Below are positions 1 to 9,861 of a stretch of 64,000 nt of DNA, one piece after another. The notes beneath the pieces are model-generated. The model saw nothing but the letters and a program-made list of their open reading frames with translations, did not search any database and was not told the origin of the DNA. The stretch comes from Flaccisagitta enflata (lineage: Eukaryota; Chaetognatha; Sagittoidea; Aphragmophora), in the NCBI GenBank assembly GCA_965153355.1, contig OZ231127.1, positions 71,920,001 to 71,984,000 of the forward strand, read 5' to 3'. A program made the translations under genes and the position numbers. Positions within the stretch are counted from its first letter, which is position 1, and every line of letters begins with the position of its first letter.

Positions 1-444
1 TTAAGTTTTTCTATGTACTTAAGGTACTTTAGGGTACTTTCAGATATTTTTGGGTACTTCTAGGTACAGTGGAACCCCGCAATAATAGCCTCGCTTTTAA
101 AGGTTCCCCATCAATAAAGGTAAACATTTTGAGGTCCCAAATGGTAGTTTTCGATGTGATTTCACCTCTCTTTAAAAGGTTACCCTGAGATAAAGGTGAA
201 AAATCTTTGGTCCCAATGGGACCGATGAGGCGGGGTCCTACTGTATTTTTGAGTATTTTTGGGTATCTTGGAGATTTTTGGGTATTTTTGGGTGTTTTTG
301 GGTGTTTTTGGGTATTGTATTGTACTAATATTGTGATGATATTGTATCGATATTGTATCGATAAATATCGCGTGGCCTTGGGGGGAGGAACTCTTTTGTT
401 TGTCAATTCCAGACGCACGCGACTGTTGCCCTCTTGGGTTTGTT
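1..444 (-). mobile_element. F3-family HINE-like element, cut by the window edge
   Basis: The right end reads ...ACGCACGCGACTGTTGCCC...TTTGTT, the inverse of the AACAARCCC...GCGTGC end seen in F3 copies at 29885 and 31237. Its core (1-65 and 246-330) is an approximately 10-bp minisatellite of GGTACTTTAG and GGGTATTTTT units, interrupted by a pogo-like MITE at 67-243. The hairpin end lies outside the window. The rolling-circle assignment is inferred from better-preserved copies. Confidence 0.6.
67..243. mobile_element. pogo-like MITE (CAGTGGAACCCCGC termini)
   Basis: A 177-bp element bounded by CAGTGGAACCCCGC and GCGGGGTCCTACTG, with a TA dinucleotide on each side (65-66, 244-245), as expected for Tc1/mariner/pogo target duplication. 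Internal sequence is noncoding. A second copy starts at 30012 and a truncated one ends at 43592. This copy is uninterrupted at about position 150, where the 30-kb copy carries an F7 element, so it serves as the empty-site reference. Confidence 0.75.
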
Positions 445-460
445 TTTCTCGAAGTATGAA

Positions 461-578
461 AACAAGGCCAAGAAGGCCAATAAGGTGCGACGTGTTGATC
501 GTCGAACAAAGGTTTTACAGACCAACCAACCGACCAACCAACCGACAGAGCCAGTTATAGAGGTGCTTTGTCGCACCT
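461..578 (+). mobile_element. F2-family HINE, short complete copy
   Basis: Starts AACAAGGCCAAGAAGGCC, carries the subterminal motif AGGTGCGAC, then (GACC/AACC)n, and ends with the hairpin GAGGTGCTTTGTCGCACCT. The subterminal motif is the inverse complement of the hairpin 3' arm. At 118 bp it is one of the smallest copies and has no coding capacity. It lies 16 bp from the F3 end at 444. Confidence 0.75.
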
Positions 579-610
579 AGAAACAACTTCGGAATTAACA
601 TCAACATCAA

Positions 611-612
611 AG

Positions 613-661
<49 letters not shown>

Positions 662-706
662 AGAGAGAGAGAGACAGAGAAACAGACAGAGACAGACAGA
701 CAGAGG
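611..706. repeat. (GA)n microsatellite with GACA variants
   Basis: An almost pure GA tract from about 611, decaying into GACAGA units. Arg/Glu open frames over it are artefacts of the dinucleotide repeat. Confidence 0.9.
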
Positions 707-1317
707 GAAATCTTGGAAGCGAAAAACTTGATATTCATGAAAAAAAAAATTGGTTCAATAGTATCAAAAATTATTTTTTTAATCTTTAGAAATCTTCCTT
801 CAATTCTTCGACTGGCAAGGTCCTTTTACTATCTCAGGCACACTAACAATAACATGCTATGATACTGAAGAAAATATTCAAAGACAAGTACCAAAATTTT
901 TTCTCCAGTAATTGATAGAAAAAAACCAAAAATTATTGCAAAATTGTTTTCTTGAGCTTCCCGTGCACTCTCCTCCCAACGCAAGTCCAGGTCAAAAGTC
1001 ACCGTACATTGTTTTTTTTTTTTGCAGTTTCTCGTTGTTTGAGGGTTGATTGAATTTAATCTATCACTCATCATTGGGGAAAAGCTCCTTCACTCGTTGC
1101 CCAGATAACCCCCTTATTCACTAGCTATCATTTTTTTTCATGTGTTGTTTTTTCCTAAACGAAAAAGAGAAAAACAAAAACCGCCGTCCTAGTGGAAGAG
1201 AACATTATGCTGATCTGGAATCTTTATTGTGAGTTTAACGAGGCAAGTATTTCTATTTTTAAGACGCCGGGACTGAAAATGAGAAAAGGAAATTGTTCAA
1301 AATTATAAATTTTTGCT
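707..1317. other. Intergenic, no gene recognised
   Basis: AT-rich sequence. A minus-strand open frame at 829-1074 has some hydrophobic character, but no clear splice pair bounds it and I do not call it. Confidence 0.5.
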
Positions 1318-1722
1318 GATGAAAATCTTGTCAAGGGCGCTTTTGGAGAAATTTGAAAAAAAGAAAATCTTTAGCCTTATTTACCTTATCTAAACCTCTT
1401 TTTTGTTAACAAATCTGTAATCCTGATAACATTTCCTTTCATTTGATATGTCGCACTATATACTTTCTCAAAGGATTTTGATTTTCAATTTTTTTAGCCA
1501 CCGATGCAAAATTGTAACTGTAGTTTAAAAATTGAAATTTTTTTTCTTTTTAAAACCCTACAGTGCGACCTATCAAATGAAAGGAAATAACATCAGGATA
1601 ACGAATTTGCTATCAAAATAAAGTTCTGAATGAGTTATAAAATTCTTGATTCAAAATGAGGCTAAAATTATCGTTTTTTTCATTTTTCTCAAAAAGCACC
1701 CTTGACAAGATTTCACAACTGT
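1318..1722. mobile_element. Foldback MITE
   Basis: Imperfect inverted repeat of about 160-bp arms. The left arm begins AAAATCTTGTCAAGGGCGC and the right arm ends GCACCCTTGACAAGATTT. The inner parts also pair (CCTTTCATTTGATATGTCGC at about 1436 with GCGACCTATCAAATGAAAGG at about 1564). No open frame. Superfamily cannot be assigned from the termini. Confidence 0.6.
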
Positions 1723-1949
1723 TAATTGTAGTTCAAGTTACCCTCAAACTATGACAAACTACAAAAAAACCCTTCTGTACTATGACTTTTCACCTGGATT
1801 TACGCTGAGAGGACAGTGCGCGGGTTTTTTTTTCAACCAATCAAGCTCAGAAAAGTTTCTAACATCATATCTGGGACCTACTCACATGATTATTGGGTAG
1901 CCAGGGAGCAATTCTTAAAATCATATTTTTTTCCAAAATCTCGTATCCC

Positions 1950-2140
1950 CTTTTTTTCCATGTATTCTCGCTAAAGTATCAATATTTTGAGAGAATTTTT
2001 TAAGGAACATTGCTTGAAATAAAATTTGCTACAACTTTCCTACAGTATGTTCTGTATGTCGCTGTATGTCGCTGTATGTCGCTGTATGTCGCTGTATGTC
2101 GCTGTATGTCGCTCGTTTGGCCGTTGCTAGGGAGCGTATC
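1950..2140. repeat. Dispersed repeat with an expanded 10-bp minisatellite
   Basis: Flanking sequence (AAGGAACATTGCT..., TTTGCTACAACTTTCC) recurs at about 42700-42870. At 2045-2113 this copy contains about six units of GTATGTCGCT, which the 42.8-kb copy lacks. The tract therefore expanded inside an existing repeat. Confidence 0.7.
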
Positions 2141-2159
2141 CATGTGAACCGTCGTAAAG

Positions 2160-2270
2160 TTGAACACACTTCTTTGCCTAGCAGAGGTGATCGAGTCGAA
2201 AAGCGGGAAAACGCGCATTTCCGCCCCTGCCCACCAGTCCGCAACTGGTGGCCGTGTATCCGGCCTTGTT
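2160..2270 (-). mobile_element. F7-family HINE, AACAAGG-end fragment
   Basis: In inverse complement this starts AACAAGGCCGGATACACGG, followed by the subterminal motif AGTTGCGGAC and GGTGGGCAGGGGCGGAAA, matching the complete F7 at 30098-30250. The microsatellite and hairpin half is missing, so the copy is truncated. Confidence 0.65.
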
Positions 2271-2594
2271 TCAATTCTCTTTGGCGTTCTATTTAGAACG
2301 CATTATTTTACAGTCGCTTTATTTAGATGTACTTTAGTGGGAAAATGTTAAAATATAGATCTGCCATTGGCATTTAATTTCGACATAAAAAAATCAATGT
2401 CGTCTTACATAGTCGGTCTATATAAAAAGATATGGTAAAAAATGTCGCTTGATATAGACTGTCGAGGTTACAAGGACCCACCCTTCAATTTGATAGCATT
2501 TATTCATCAAAAGAATTCTGACATATATGGTAATCTGGTTTTGTCGGTTTTTAGAAGAATCCAAAAGAAAGGGACCGATTGTTGGTATATCTTT

Positions 2595-3102
2595 AGTCGC
2601 GTGCTACGCGACTCTACACCCCGCTATGACCGTCCGTCCGTCGGTCCATTGGTCTGTCAGTCGGTCCGTCACACTTATTTTTTTTTATGCTTTTGCAGTC
2701 TTTGGCCAAATGCCCAAATGCTTTAGTGACCTCAAATATGGCCCCTGCCCACTAGAGTGGACTCAACTTAGGCATAACAATGGAACATTGTTTCCAAGCA
2801 CTTTTCATGTTCCATTTGCATAATTAGAGCCCTATCTCATTAGAAAATTGATTTGTACTTGATCTAGGCATCCATATAGAATAACTATGGAAGAAATTTC
2901 TGTCAAAATTACAGCAATGTTTTCTGTACAACTACAGCATTGTTTACGGAATGCCTGGATCAGGTTCAAATGGATTTTCCAAATATAAATTGGGCTCTGA
3001 TTATGGAATTGGAACATAAAAAGTGCTTGGAAATAATGTTTCATTTGTATACCCAAATTGAGCCCATTCTACTGCCCACCCGCACGCGTATCCGGCCTTG
3101 TT
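2595..3102 (-). mobile_element. F1-family HINE carrying a nested foldback
   Basis: The hairpin end AGTCGCGTGCTACGCGACT is at 2595, followed by a (CCGT/CGGT)n tract and the family block CACACTTATTTTTTTT. The other end, CACGCG...TATCCGGCCTTGTT, is at 3102. The interior 2760-3065 is an imperfect inverted repeat (TTCCAAGCACTTTTCATGTT against AACATAAAAAGTGCTTGGAA), apparently a foldback inserted or captured inside F1. Confidence 0.7.
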
Positions 3103-3774
3103 ATTCTTACGCAATCAGTCCTAATTCCTCATTTGTCCATATAATCTTATCTCAACATATTTCGGCAAACCAAACCTTTTCCCATCTGGGCATATTTCGG
3201 TATATTGAAGTATGACTTACAAAACTTTGATTTTCTCAGTTGTGACTTTTGTGAAATCAGATTGAATTCCATAGTCGCTTGTCTTGCTTTCGGTCTCCAA
3301 TGATTTTATTTTCTACTGATTTTGCCACTTATATTTATGAAGAAACTGATTTATGAATGCTGTACCATTCAATCAGATCATTAGATTTTGTTCATCCTTC
3401 TTTATTTTCGATCTCACCGATTATTTAAGTATTCAATTCGATTGAAAGACCTGCTTCCTGGGATGATTACTGTGCATTGAACGTTAAGACTTTCTTTAGG
3501 GGAACAAAATCTTAAATAAGGATGAAATTTTTAAATAATTTCACATGGGAAAAAAATGCTACAGGATTAGTGGACATATCAAGTATGATTGGATCTTCAG
3601 GGATCAAACCAGAAAATCAAAATAAGGTTTATACTTGTCTAACTAGAAGATGGTGAATAAAAAATTTGACTGTTCTGCCTTATGGGTAACAGCGTAAATA
3701 GGTTAGGGCTTGGAAATCTTTTTGATGAGATATAGTCACATGGATTAATGCGGAATTGGGACTGATTGTGCATG
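3103..3774. other. Non-coding stretch, nothing recognised
   Basis: AT-rich, frames closed on both strands, no terminal repeats or recognisable elements. Confidence 0.5.
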
Positions 3775-3900
3775 AACAAGGCCTAGTAGGCCAATAAGGT
3801 GCGACGTGTGGATCGTCGAACGAATGCTTTACCAACCAACCGACCAACAAAACCGACCGACCAAAGGACATAGCCAGTTAGAAAGGTGCTTTGTCGTATT
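3775..3900 (+). mobile_element. F2-family HINE next to an exon donor site
   Basis: Begins AACAAGGCCTAGTAGGCC, carries AAGGTGCGACGTGTGGATCG, a (GACC/AACC)n tract and a slightly decayed hairpin GAAAGGTGCTTTGTCGTATT. It lies 25 bp downstream (minus-strand sense) of the predicted 5' splice site of the exon at 3926-4293, so it would sit in the following intron. Confidence 0.75.
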
Positions 3901-3925
3901 TAAAAAAGTGAAAATGATAGTATAC

Positions 3926-4293
3926 CTGACTTTACATCTTTCAGCGAGTCTTATTTTTGGAGGGTAATTTGAAAATGCAAAATTCTTCTGCAAGTTTTCC
4001 AGAGAAGTCTCTTCCTCGTGTTTGATTAAATTTTGTTCATCTGTTAAAACGTCGCGAATTATTACAAACCGATCCTCCATAATCAAAAAAGTGTATTCAA
4101 ATCGACTTTTCTCGCGTGGGCATTTTTGAAGACTGTCGACGAACAAATTGCTGTCTATGTAGTTGGCGTGGACGTAAGTGTGGGTGACTACAGTGGTCAT
4201 GTGCTCGCCGACGAAGAGGCTCAACATCCCAACGGAATCACCGGGACCACGGAACATCACATTACCCAGCAAGTCCATTTCTATACAGTAACC
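3926..4293 (-). CDS. Orphan internal exon of an unrecognised host gene
   Basis: A 368-bp minus-strand exon. The acceptor follows a CT-rich stretch (...CTTTCAAACAG at 4294) and the donor is CAG/GTATAC at 3926. The frame is open throughout: phase 0 at the start, two bases left over at the end. It encodes about 122 residues beginning GYCIEMDLLGNV and including RFEYTFLIMEDRFVIIRDV and an acidic stretch KHEEETSLENL. Composition is normal protein-like, unlike the low-complexity frames around it. I do not recognise the family. It is on the same strand as the gene at 43.8-56.9 kb but 40 kb beyond its stop, so probably a different gene. No partner exon was found in the first 4 kb. Confidence 0.6.
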
Positions 4294-4499
4294 CTGTTTG
4301 AAAGTGTACAGAGAGAAAGAGTGCTAAGAGATGTCAATTACGATTATAAGTCAGCAGTTACAATGGCATATTGCCTTCATTTACTGTGGTTTCGAGAAAA
4401 CGGGAAGCAGTCCAACAGGGGCCGATCGCCTGTGATTCCACACGGAGCAATTTTGTTTTGGGATTTGAATGTTTCATTGGGGTCTGAAACTTTGGGCCT

Positions 4500-4765
4500 G
4501 GCTGGACACGGTAACGTCTTTGAGGCCTGAGATGGGGCCCTAACCCTAAAACAAATCCCACTTTTTGCCCTGTTGAAGATATTTCGTCGAAAGACAGCAG
4601 TCAATTCCCCATTTAAAAGCCTGATTTGGGATCTAAGGTGCTTGATTTGAATTCCGAGAGGCCTCATTTGGCTTCTTACAGGCCTTGTAACTCAGTTGTA
4701 AGGAGTCTCTGGTCTGATTTGGGATTTGAGAGGCCGATATCAGGATCCGAGAGGCCTTTTTTGGA
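4500..4765. repeat. Degenerate GAGGCCYRATTTGGG minisatellite
   Basis: Scattered units such as GAGGCCTCATTTGG, GATTTGGGATTTGAGAGGCC and GAGAGGCC, related to the core of the foldback elements at 11.7-13.3 kb and 55.9-56.4 kb. A matching GGGCCGCTGCCC end lies at about 4887. It is probably a decayed relative of those elements. Confidence 0.45.
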
Positions 4766-4877
4766 CCACTCTTATTTTTCCATGAAACAGAATCTGAAAA
4801 ACACTCTTTTTCATTATACCCAAAAAGCAAGGAACCCATGAGCAGTGACTTTTCTCGTACAATTTTCATGAAAGCAC

Positions 4878-5101
4878 ATGTTCAGGGCCGCTGCCCGAGA
4901 AGAAACTACATGCACAGATGACTCTTCCCATCCCGACAACGACAACAACAACAACAACCACAACAACAAGAAGTTGACTATGTTGAACGAGAATAAGGAC
5001 AAGAGAAAAAGAACAGTGGCGACAACAACAACAAGAACGACAACAAGGACAAGGACACATACCTTCGATAGCGGGAAACTTGACAACAACAACAACAACA
5101 A

Positions 5102-5168
<67 letters not shown>

Positions 5169-5294
5169 CCGAGTTTATTGCCATACCACTACCTTTTTGA
5201 TGATGAAATATCCTACAAACAAGTCTCCCGCTCGGAACAGGAACGTTTTCGGCGGGAAATACAAAAATCGGCAATTTTCAAGAAGATATTGTGA
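4878..5294 (+). other. (AAC/GAC)n tract with an Asn/Asp-rich open frame
   Basis: Trinucleotide arrays of CAA, CGA and GAC units (4935-5170). An open frame across them gives poly-Asn, Asn-Asp and poly-Asp, then a normal-looking tail with YHYLFDDEISYKQVSRSEQ and a stop at 5294. The tail could be a real exon end, but no splice signals or homologous family support it. The poly-Thr, Arg and Cys frames here are artefacts of the repeat. Confidence 0.25.
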
Positions 5295-5529
5295 AAATTG
5301 CTGCTGGTTGAAGAAGCTTTGAGCTGAGACAAGTTTGACATGAGCTTCGGTCACCCGAATCCGTCGAGGAATTGAACAGCTGAGCAAAACGATACAAAAA
5401 GTCTTACCGTAACAAACCCGTTTATCTTTTTACTTATTTTTTTGCTTGATGTCATATTTAACTCATGAAACATTCAGGGTTGAAGTAGCCCTGAAATGAA
5501 CTTTTCCTGATCTATGTTAATAACTTTTT

Positions 5530-5572
5530 AGTCGCGTGCACATGACTCTAACACGTGCAAAAATTAGGCGGA
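5530..5572 (-). mobile_element. F1-type hairpin-end fragment
   Basis: TTTTTAGTCGCGTGCACATGACTCTA is an F1 hairpin end with one decayed arm. The adjoining CGTGCAAAAATTAGGCGG recurs inverted at about 11347-11365, just outside the other arm of the large inverted repeat, so it was probably part of the same composite structure. Confidence 0.5.
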
Positions 5573-5751
5573 AAAGGATTACCTGAGTACGGATTAAGTG
5601 CAACAATTGCTGTCAAAACCCATAAAACTTCCCCAAATGAATTAATGAGCCTTTTTTCATAAATTTGTAACATTACATCCCGTGGTCACAGCTTTTATGT
5701 CCTGCGGACCTCGTTTTCTGATGATTTGCCAGTAAATCCTCAAGGGGGCAA

Positions 5752-7080
5752 CAATGAGGTGTACCAAATCGGGCCCCAGGCCAAAAAACGTCTCTGCCAA
5801 AAGTTTGGGCGCGGGGTAGGGGTAGTATAGCAAGAAAAAACCCTTGGGGGCGACCCTCGAGTCGCCCAGAGTTAAGTCGGTGACCCTAAAGTTGGCCGGA
5901 AAGGCCTCAAAATGACCAATTTCGACCAACAACCCATTTTTTTGAAAAATTGTAAAAATCACCAAAATATGGCGACCTAATATCATATGTGGGCTCATTG
6001 GATACCAAAAACACGTAGGTAGGTAGTGGGGTGGGTGGTGGGGTGGGGGTGCCCCATGGGGGGTCACCAAGGGGGGCAAAATAGGCAAAATTCAGGTCCC
6101 GATGGAGCTGGTGGTAAAAAATGATGAAAATTCAAAATATCAATTTTTTTGGTCAAATTATGTTGTAACTTGATGATTTTAGCCAAAAAACCAAATGTAA
6201 ATAGGAATTTTGGTTCAAAAATGCCAAATTACAGCTGTGGTGGTAGTTGAAGATTTTGGGGTCTTGACCATTCAACTTTGAAGGCTTATATTTTTTACAC
6301 CGTTGGGAGAAAGTATTTTTGGCTGGTTGCATTAGAAAGAACAAAAAAAGATCTTTCAGAAGCTCACAAATTTTGTCCACTTTTCTTCATTAATGGCCCC
6401 ACAGTGATCTCGCAAAGTACAGTGAAAATCGTTTTTTTTTTTGGATGCTTGACCAATCCCACTTTTTCAAGCTGTATCTGTAAAGTGAATAGATCTAGAT
6501 AAACGCAACTGGTTACATTAGAAAAATAATCAAATACTATTCAGAAGAACATGAGATTTGACCATTTTCATAAAGAATGGGTGCTACAGTGGTATCTCAA
6601 AGTACAGTAAAAATGATATTTTCGAGTGTTTGATCCATTTAACTTTAACGCTCTTTTTCTTTTTTTTTTTTAGGGTTAGGAGAAAGTATTTTTGACCTTT
6701 CTCATTTGAAAGAGCATAAAAAAGCTTTCAGAAAATGATTAATCTTGTCTAGTTTCCATCAGAAATGGCCTCAAAGTGATCTCTCCGAGTACAGTGAAAA
6801 CCGTGTTTTCAGGTCATTGACCAATTCTACTAAGTCCAGCTGTAAACAAGGCCGGATACACGGTTACCGAAGTCGCATGCGGGTGGGCAGGGGCCATATT
6901 TGAGGTCGCCTCATCATTTGGGTAGGAGCAGTGAGGCCAAAGACTACAAAAAAAACAAAAAAGTAAAGTGTGACCGACCGACGGACGGACCGATGGACGG
7001 ACGCACCGACGGACGGACCGACGGATGGACGGACTGACAAAGCGGGTTGTAGAAACGCGTAGCCATGAAAAAACGCGATT
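5752..7080. repeat. Large inverted repeat 1, left arm
   Basis: About 1.3 kb that reappears in inverse complement at 9691-10955 with few differences, for example AACTTGATGATTTTAGCC at 6166 against GGCTAAAATCATCAAGTT at about 10527. The arms flank a 2.6-kb spacer. Part of the arm is also related to the tandem units at 15.3-20.5 kb and to 27.5-28.0 kb. Matching open frames (5657-6088 minus; 10622-11008 plus) mirror DNA similarity and are not called as genes. Confidence 0.8.
6845..7080 (+). mobile_element. F1-family HINE at the inner end of inverted repeat 1
   Basis: Starts AACAAGGCCGGATACACGG, then GTCGCATGCGGGTGGGCAGG, the block AAAGTAAAGTGTG and a long (CGGAC/CGAC)n tract. It ends in a decayed hairpin (GAAACGCGTAGCCATG...AACGCGATT). 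The mirror copy at 9691-9861 belongs to the opposite arm. Confidence 0.75.
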
Positions 7081-7477
7081 GGTAGAAAAGGTTCGCATCG
7101 GAGAAAATATTTTTTGAAAACACAATAAAGTCTCCTCTATCATATATGAATGAAGCTCGCAGACGGAAAAACATTTAGACACTTGCCTGTAGGTTCAAAG
7201 TAAGGAGATTTTTTGGTATTTTCTTACGATTGCATATCTTGTTTTTTATCCCTTTTTTATCATTTCCTGATCGCCCCTAGTGTGTTTTATCATATTTCTG
7301 CCTATGTATACATATTAACTGCTTGTAACAGAGTCAACACCAGTGACGATATGCATATCAAACTCGTTTTAAAGCGAAAATTCATCGTTTTCAAACGATT
7401 AAATTAATGAATTGAAAAGATTATGTGTCCGTTTACTAATTCAACCCTGACTTGTAAAATTTTAGAATTAAGAAAAC

Positions 7478-7661
7478 AACAAGGCTGGATACCCTGCTAC
7501 CTCAGTCACGTGCGGGTGGGCAGGGGTTGTTTAGGTAACTTAATCATTTGGGCAAGAGCAGTGAGGCCAAAAACTGCAAAACCCCCAAAAAAGTAAAGTG
7601 TGATGGACCAACGGACAAACCAACCAACAAAGTGGGTTGTAGAGTTGCGTAGCACGCAACT
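7478..7661 (+). mobile_element. F1-family HINE, complete short copy
   Basis: AACAAGGCTGGATACCC start, subterminal AGTCACGTGCGGGTGGGCAG, AAAGTAAAGTGTG block, GACC-type repeat, hairpin AGTTGCGTAGCACGCAACT followed by host AAAAA. 184 bp, noncoding, in the spacer of inverted repeat 1. Confidence 0.8.
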
Positions 7662-8159
7662 AAAAATTATTATGGCAGTAAAAAACCTCGCTTGGTTAAG
7701 ACAGCGTGCCTATGAAGCCAACACTTAGGGTATCAACATGGAAAAAATGTAAGAATGAAAAAAGAAAAAAGAGTGAATAAAAGTGATAGAGATTAAACAT
7801 ACATGATATTTGAAAGAGAAATTTGCATCCACTCAGCAAGAAACTCAGATTTGGCCAATATCACGGAAGATGTTATACTGAAGATTTTAATAAATTTCTT
7901 TTTTGTCCACTGACAGGGGGCTGGTCGAAATTATAAGTTTGCATAGAAAATGAAAAAATGAAAAAATGAAAAACATTGTTCTCTTCCAAATTCGCTTACA
8001 AAGAGAACTATGTTTTTGAAAATGCAAAAAATCCCCGCATTTAGCTGTCTTATAATTTCAACCACAGGAAAACGATTTTTCTAAGTTTTTTATTCATAGT
8101 GGTTTGGTTTGAGTGATATAGCTTTCTCAGTGGTATGATTACCTGTGAGTGAATTGTTT
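7662..8159. other. Spacer sequence, no gene
   Basis: AT-rich. A small imperfect foldback (GTCGAAATTATAA at about 7923 against TTATAATTTCAAC at about 8050) is the only structure seen. Confidence 0.5.
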
Positions 8160-8759
8160 TACTATCTAGAACATAAGTATATCGACAGTATGGGGATTGG
8201 TTAATTTAGCAGTATAGGAATCATAGAAAAACCGCCAAAACATGTCAGATACTTAATAATACGTCTTTGGGTTTCAACACATATTTGTATGTGGATTTTC
8301 TAAGCACTTTAACACAAATGCTTTGTATAAATGCATGATAGCTATCCCTCATAAGATTTTATTTTAAAAATTCCTTAGCGTATGCCATGTTCTCCCTTTT
8401 GCTTCAGTTGCAATCCCAATGATTCAGAGAGGTTGAAATCAACCAAGATAATGTAGCAAAGGTGTTGGGCGCTGTAAATAGGACCAAAAATAGGGTGGAA
8501 AAAACCTCCAATCTATCTGAAAGGAGACTTAGTAACTCGTAAAGAAACTAGATGCATATTTTGACCATTTTCTAATTGAAGTATCAACCTTGTTTTGCCT
8601 GTCAACTCTAAACGCCTTGAGCTAAAAGGATGCGGTTTGCGGCATTTGGTCAGAAATTTGAAATAGTTTCAGAATCTCACTGATTTTTATATAGATTTTT
8701 TATTCTTAACAGAGTTATTGCTTAAAATGCCTGTCGATATACATATGTTCTAGATAGTA
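8160..8759 (+). mobile_element. Degenerate Tc1/mariner element, N-terminal transposase remnant
   Basis: A 600-bp element with terminal inverted repeats of about 28 bp starting TACTATCTAGAACATA and ending in its complement, compatible with TA insertion. The interior has a broken reading frame whose fragment QDNVAKVLGAVNRTKNRVEK resembles the helix-turn-helix of Tc1-type transposases (established family feature; match judged by eye). A second copy, inverted, lies at 57750-58350. Stops and frame breaks show it is inactive. Confidence 0.65.
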
Positions 8760-9269
8760 CTTAGTCACTATCAACGATCACTGTTAAGCTGCCACAATGT
8801 TTTGGTAACAGTTTTTTATGTTTTTTACACTCAAGATACTACTTTTTTCTGATTATTCCCTCATCATGCAAATTTTTTTTGTCACCCATGGTACTTAGCT
8901 GTAGACCTGTCCCCTGATCATAATAATGAAAATCGAGTCCCAGCATTGCTTTGATATCCTATTGGGAACCCTGATAGAGAATGTAAACAGCTTGGGTAGC
9001 AACAAAATTGTATTGGCTGTCAGAAAAATGTTATGATATGAAAAGTCGTGGGGAAAATTGTTGATGGAATTCCGCGCAAAGCCACCATTTTGCTGCTTTT
9101 TCGTATAAATCGTGTATCAAATCACCCTTTTGAGTATATGTTGAGCTGTATGTTAACTTGTTATGTGTAGACAGTGACTAATTGACCAAAGAAAACATTG
9201 GTGAGGGGATATGTGACGCTGTATTGAACATAAAGTAGGCTGAAGCTTTTGCTGTTTTTCTTGAAGACT
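8760..9269. other. Spacer sequence, no gene
   Basis: AT-rich, no element or coding region seen. Confidence 0.5.
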
Positions 9270-9552
9270 TGCTGTCTTAAGTAGATCGGAAACATCCTCT
9301 TCCAGTCGACGCTGAGATTTTGCTGTGGCAGTTGCGTGTTTTGCCAAAACTTTTTCTACAACGATTCCTGTAGCCTGTGACAATTCCGGGCCTACACTGA
9401 GCAAAAAAAGAAAAAAACTGCAAAACCTGCCTATTTGAGGGAACCTTAGGGCCCTTCATTTCCTTTAAGGGAGAAAGGTCCCCGAGCTCATCAATCAACG
9501 GGGTATCACAATTTCCTATGAACTTTTTGGGAGTGGGTTTTTTGTCCTCCAT
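9270..9552 (-). pseudogene. Frameshifted coding remnant of unknown function
   Basis: Two overlapping minus-strand frames look like one protein broken by a frameshift around 9400. The first reads MEDKKPTPKKFIGNCDTPLI...VPSNRQVLQFFSFF. The second continues ELSQATGIVVEKVLAKHATA...SQRRLEEDVSDLL. The motif PSxRQVLQFF followed by a helical segment and a Lys/Glu-rich C-terminus is reminiscent of short repeat-associated proteins of invertebrates, which I cannot name securely. The frameshift sits in a T-rich run. Confidence 0.35.
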
Positions 9553-9690
9553 TTATAGTCGCGAAACAAATAGGAACTGACATTCTATGCATCTTAAACT
9601 TCTCTTTTAAATGACAGCCCCTCATGTATGACAAGTTGCAAGTGCATTAAAGTTGCTACACTTACTCCAGGCGCATTTTTAAAACTTTTT

Positions 9691-9861
9691 AGTCGCGTGC
9701 TACAACCCACTTTGTCGGTCTGTCTGTCGGTCCATCCGTTCGTCGGTCCGTCCGTTGGTCTGTCACACTTTACTTTTTTGTGTTTTTTTTTGCCAAATGA
9801 TGAAGCGACCTCAAATATGGCCCCTGCATGCGACTTCGGTAACCGTGTATCCGGCCTTGTT
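9691..9861 (-). mobile_element. F1-family HINE in the right arm of inverted repeat 1
   Basis: Hairpin-end half AGTCGCGTGC (second arm deleted), (CGTCGGTC)n, CACACTTTACTTTTTT, GGCCCCTGC, CATGCGACTTCGGTAACC, GTATCCGGCCTTGTT. Mirror image of the copy at 6845-7080, so part of the duplicated arm. Confidence 0.75.

Noticed and set aside
829-1074. Minus-strand hydrophobic frame as a possible exon
   Set aside because: No convincing acceptor or donor, runs through a poly-A stretch, no motif.
4126-4530. 134-codon plus-strand frame
   Set aside because: Antisense shadow of the minus-strand exon 3926-4293 for most of its length, with no splice logic on the plus strand.
5657-6088. 143-codon minus-strand frame, mirrored by 10622-11008
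   Set aside because: The two frames lie in the arms of an inverted repeat, so their similarity is DNA-level duplication. The product is Pro/His-rich at the start with no motif, and related copies at 15.4 kb and 27.9 kb do not keep the frame open.
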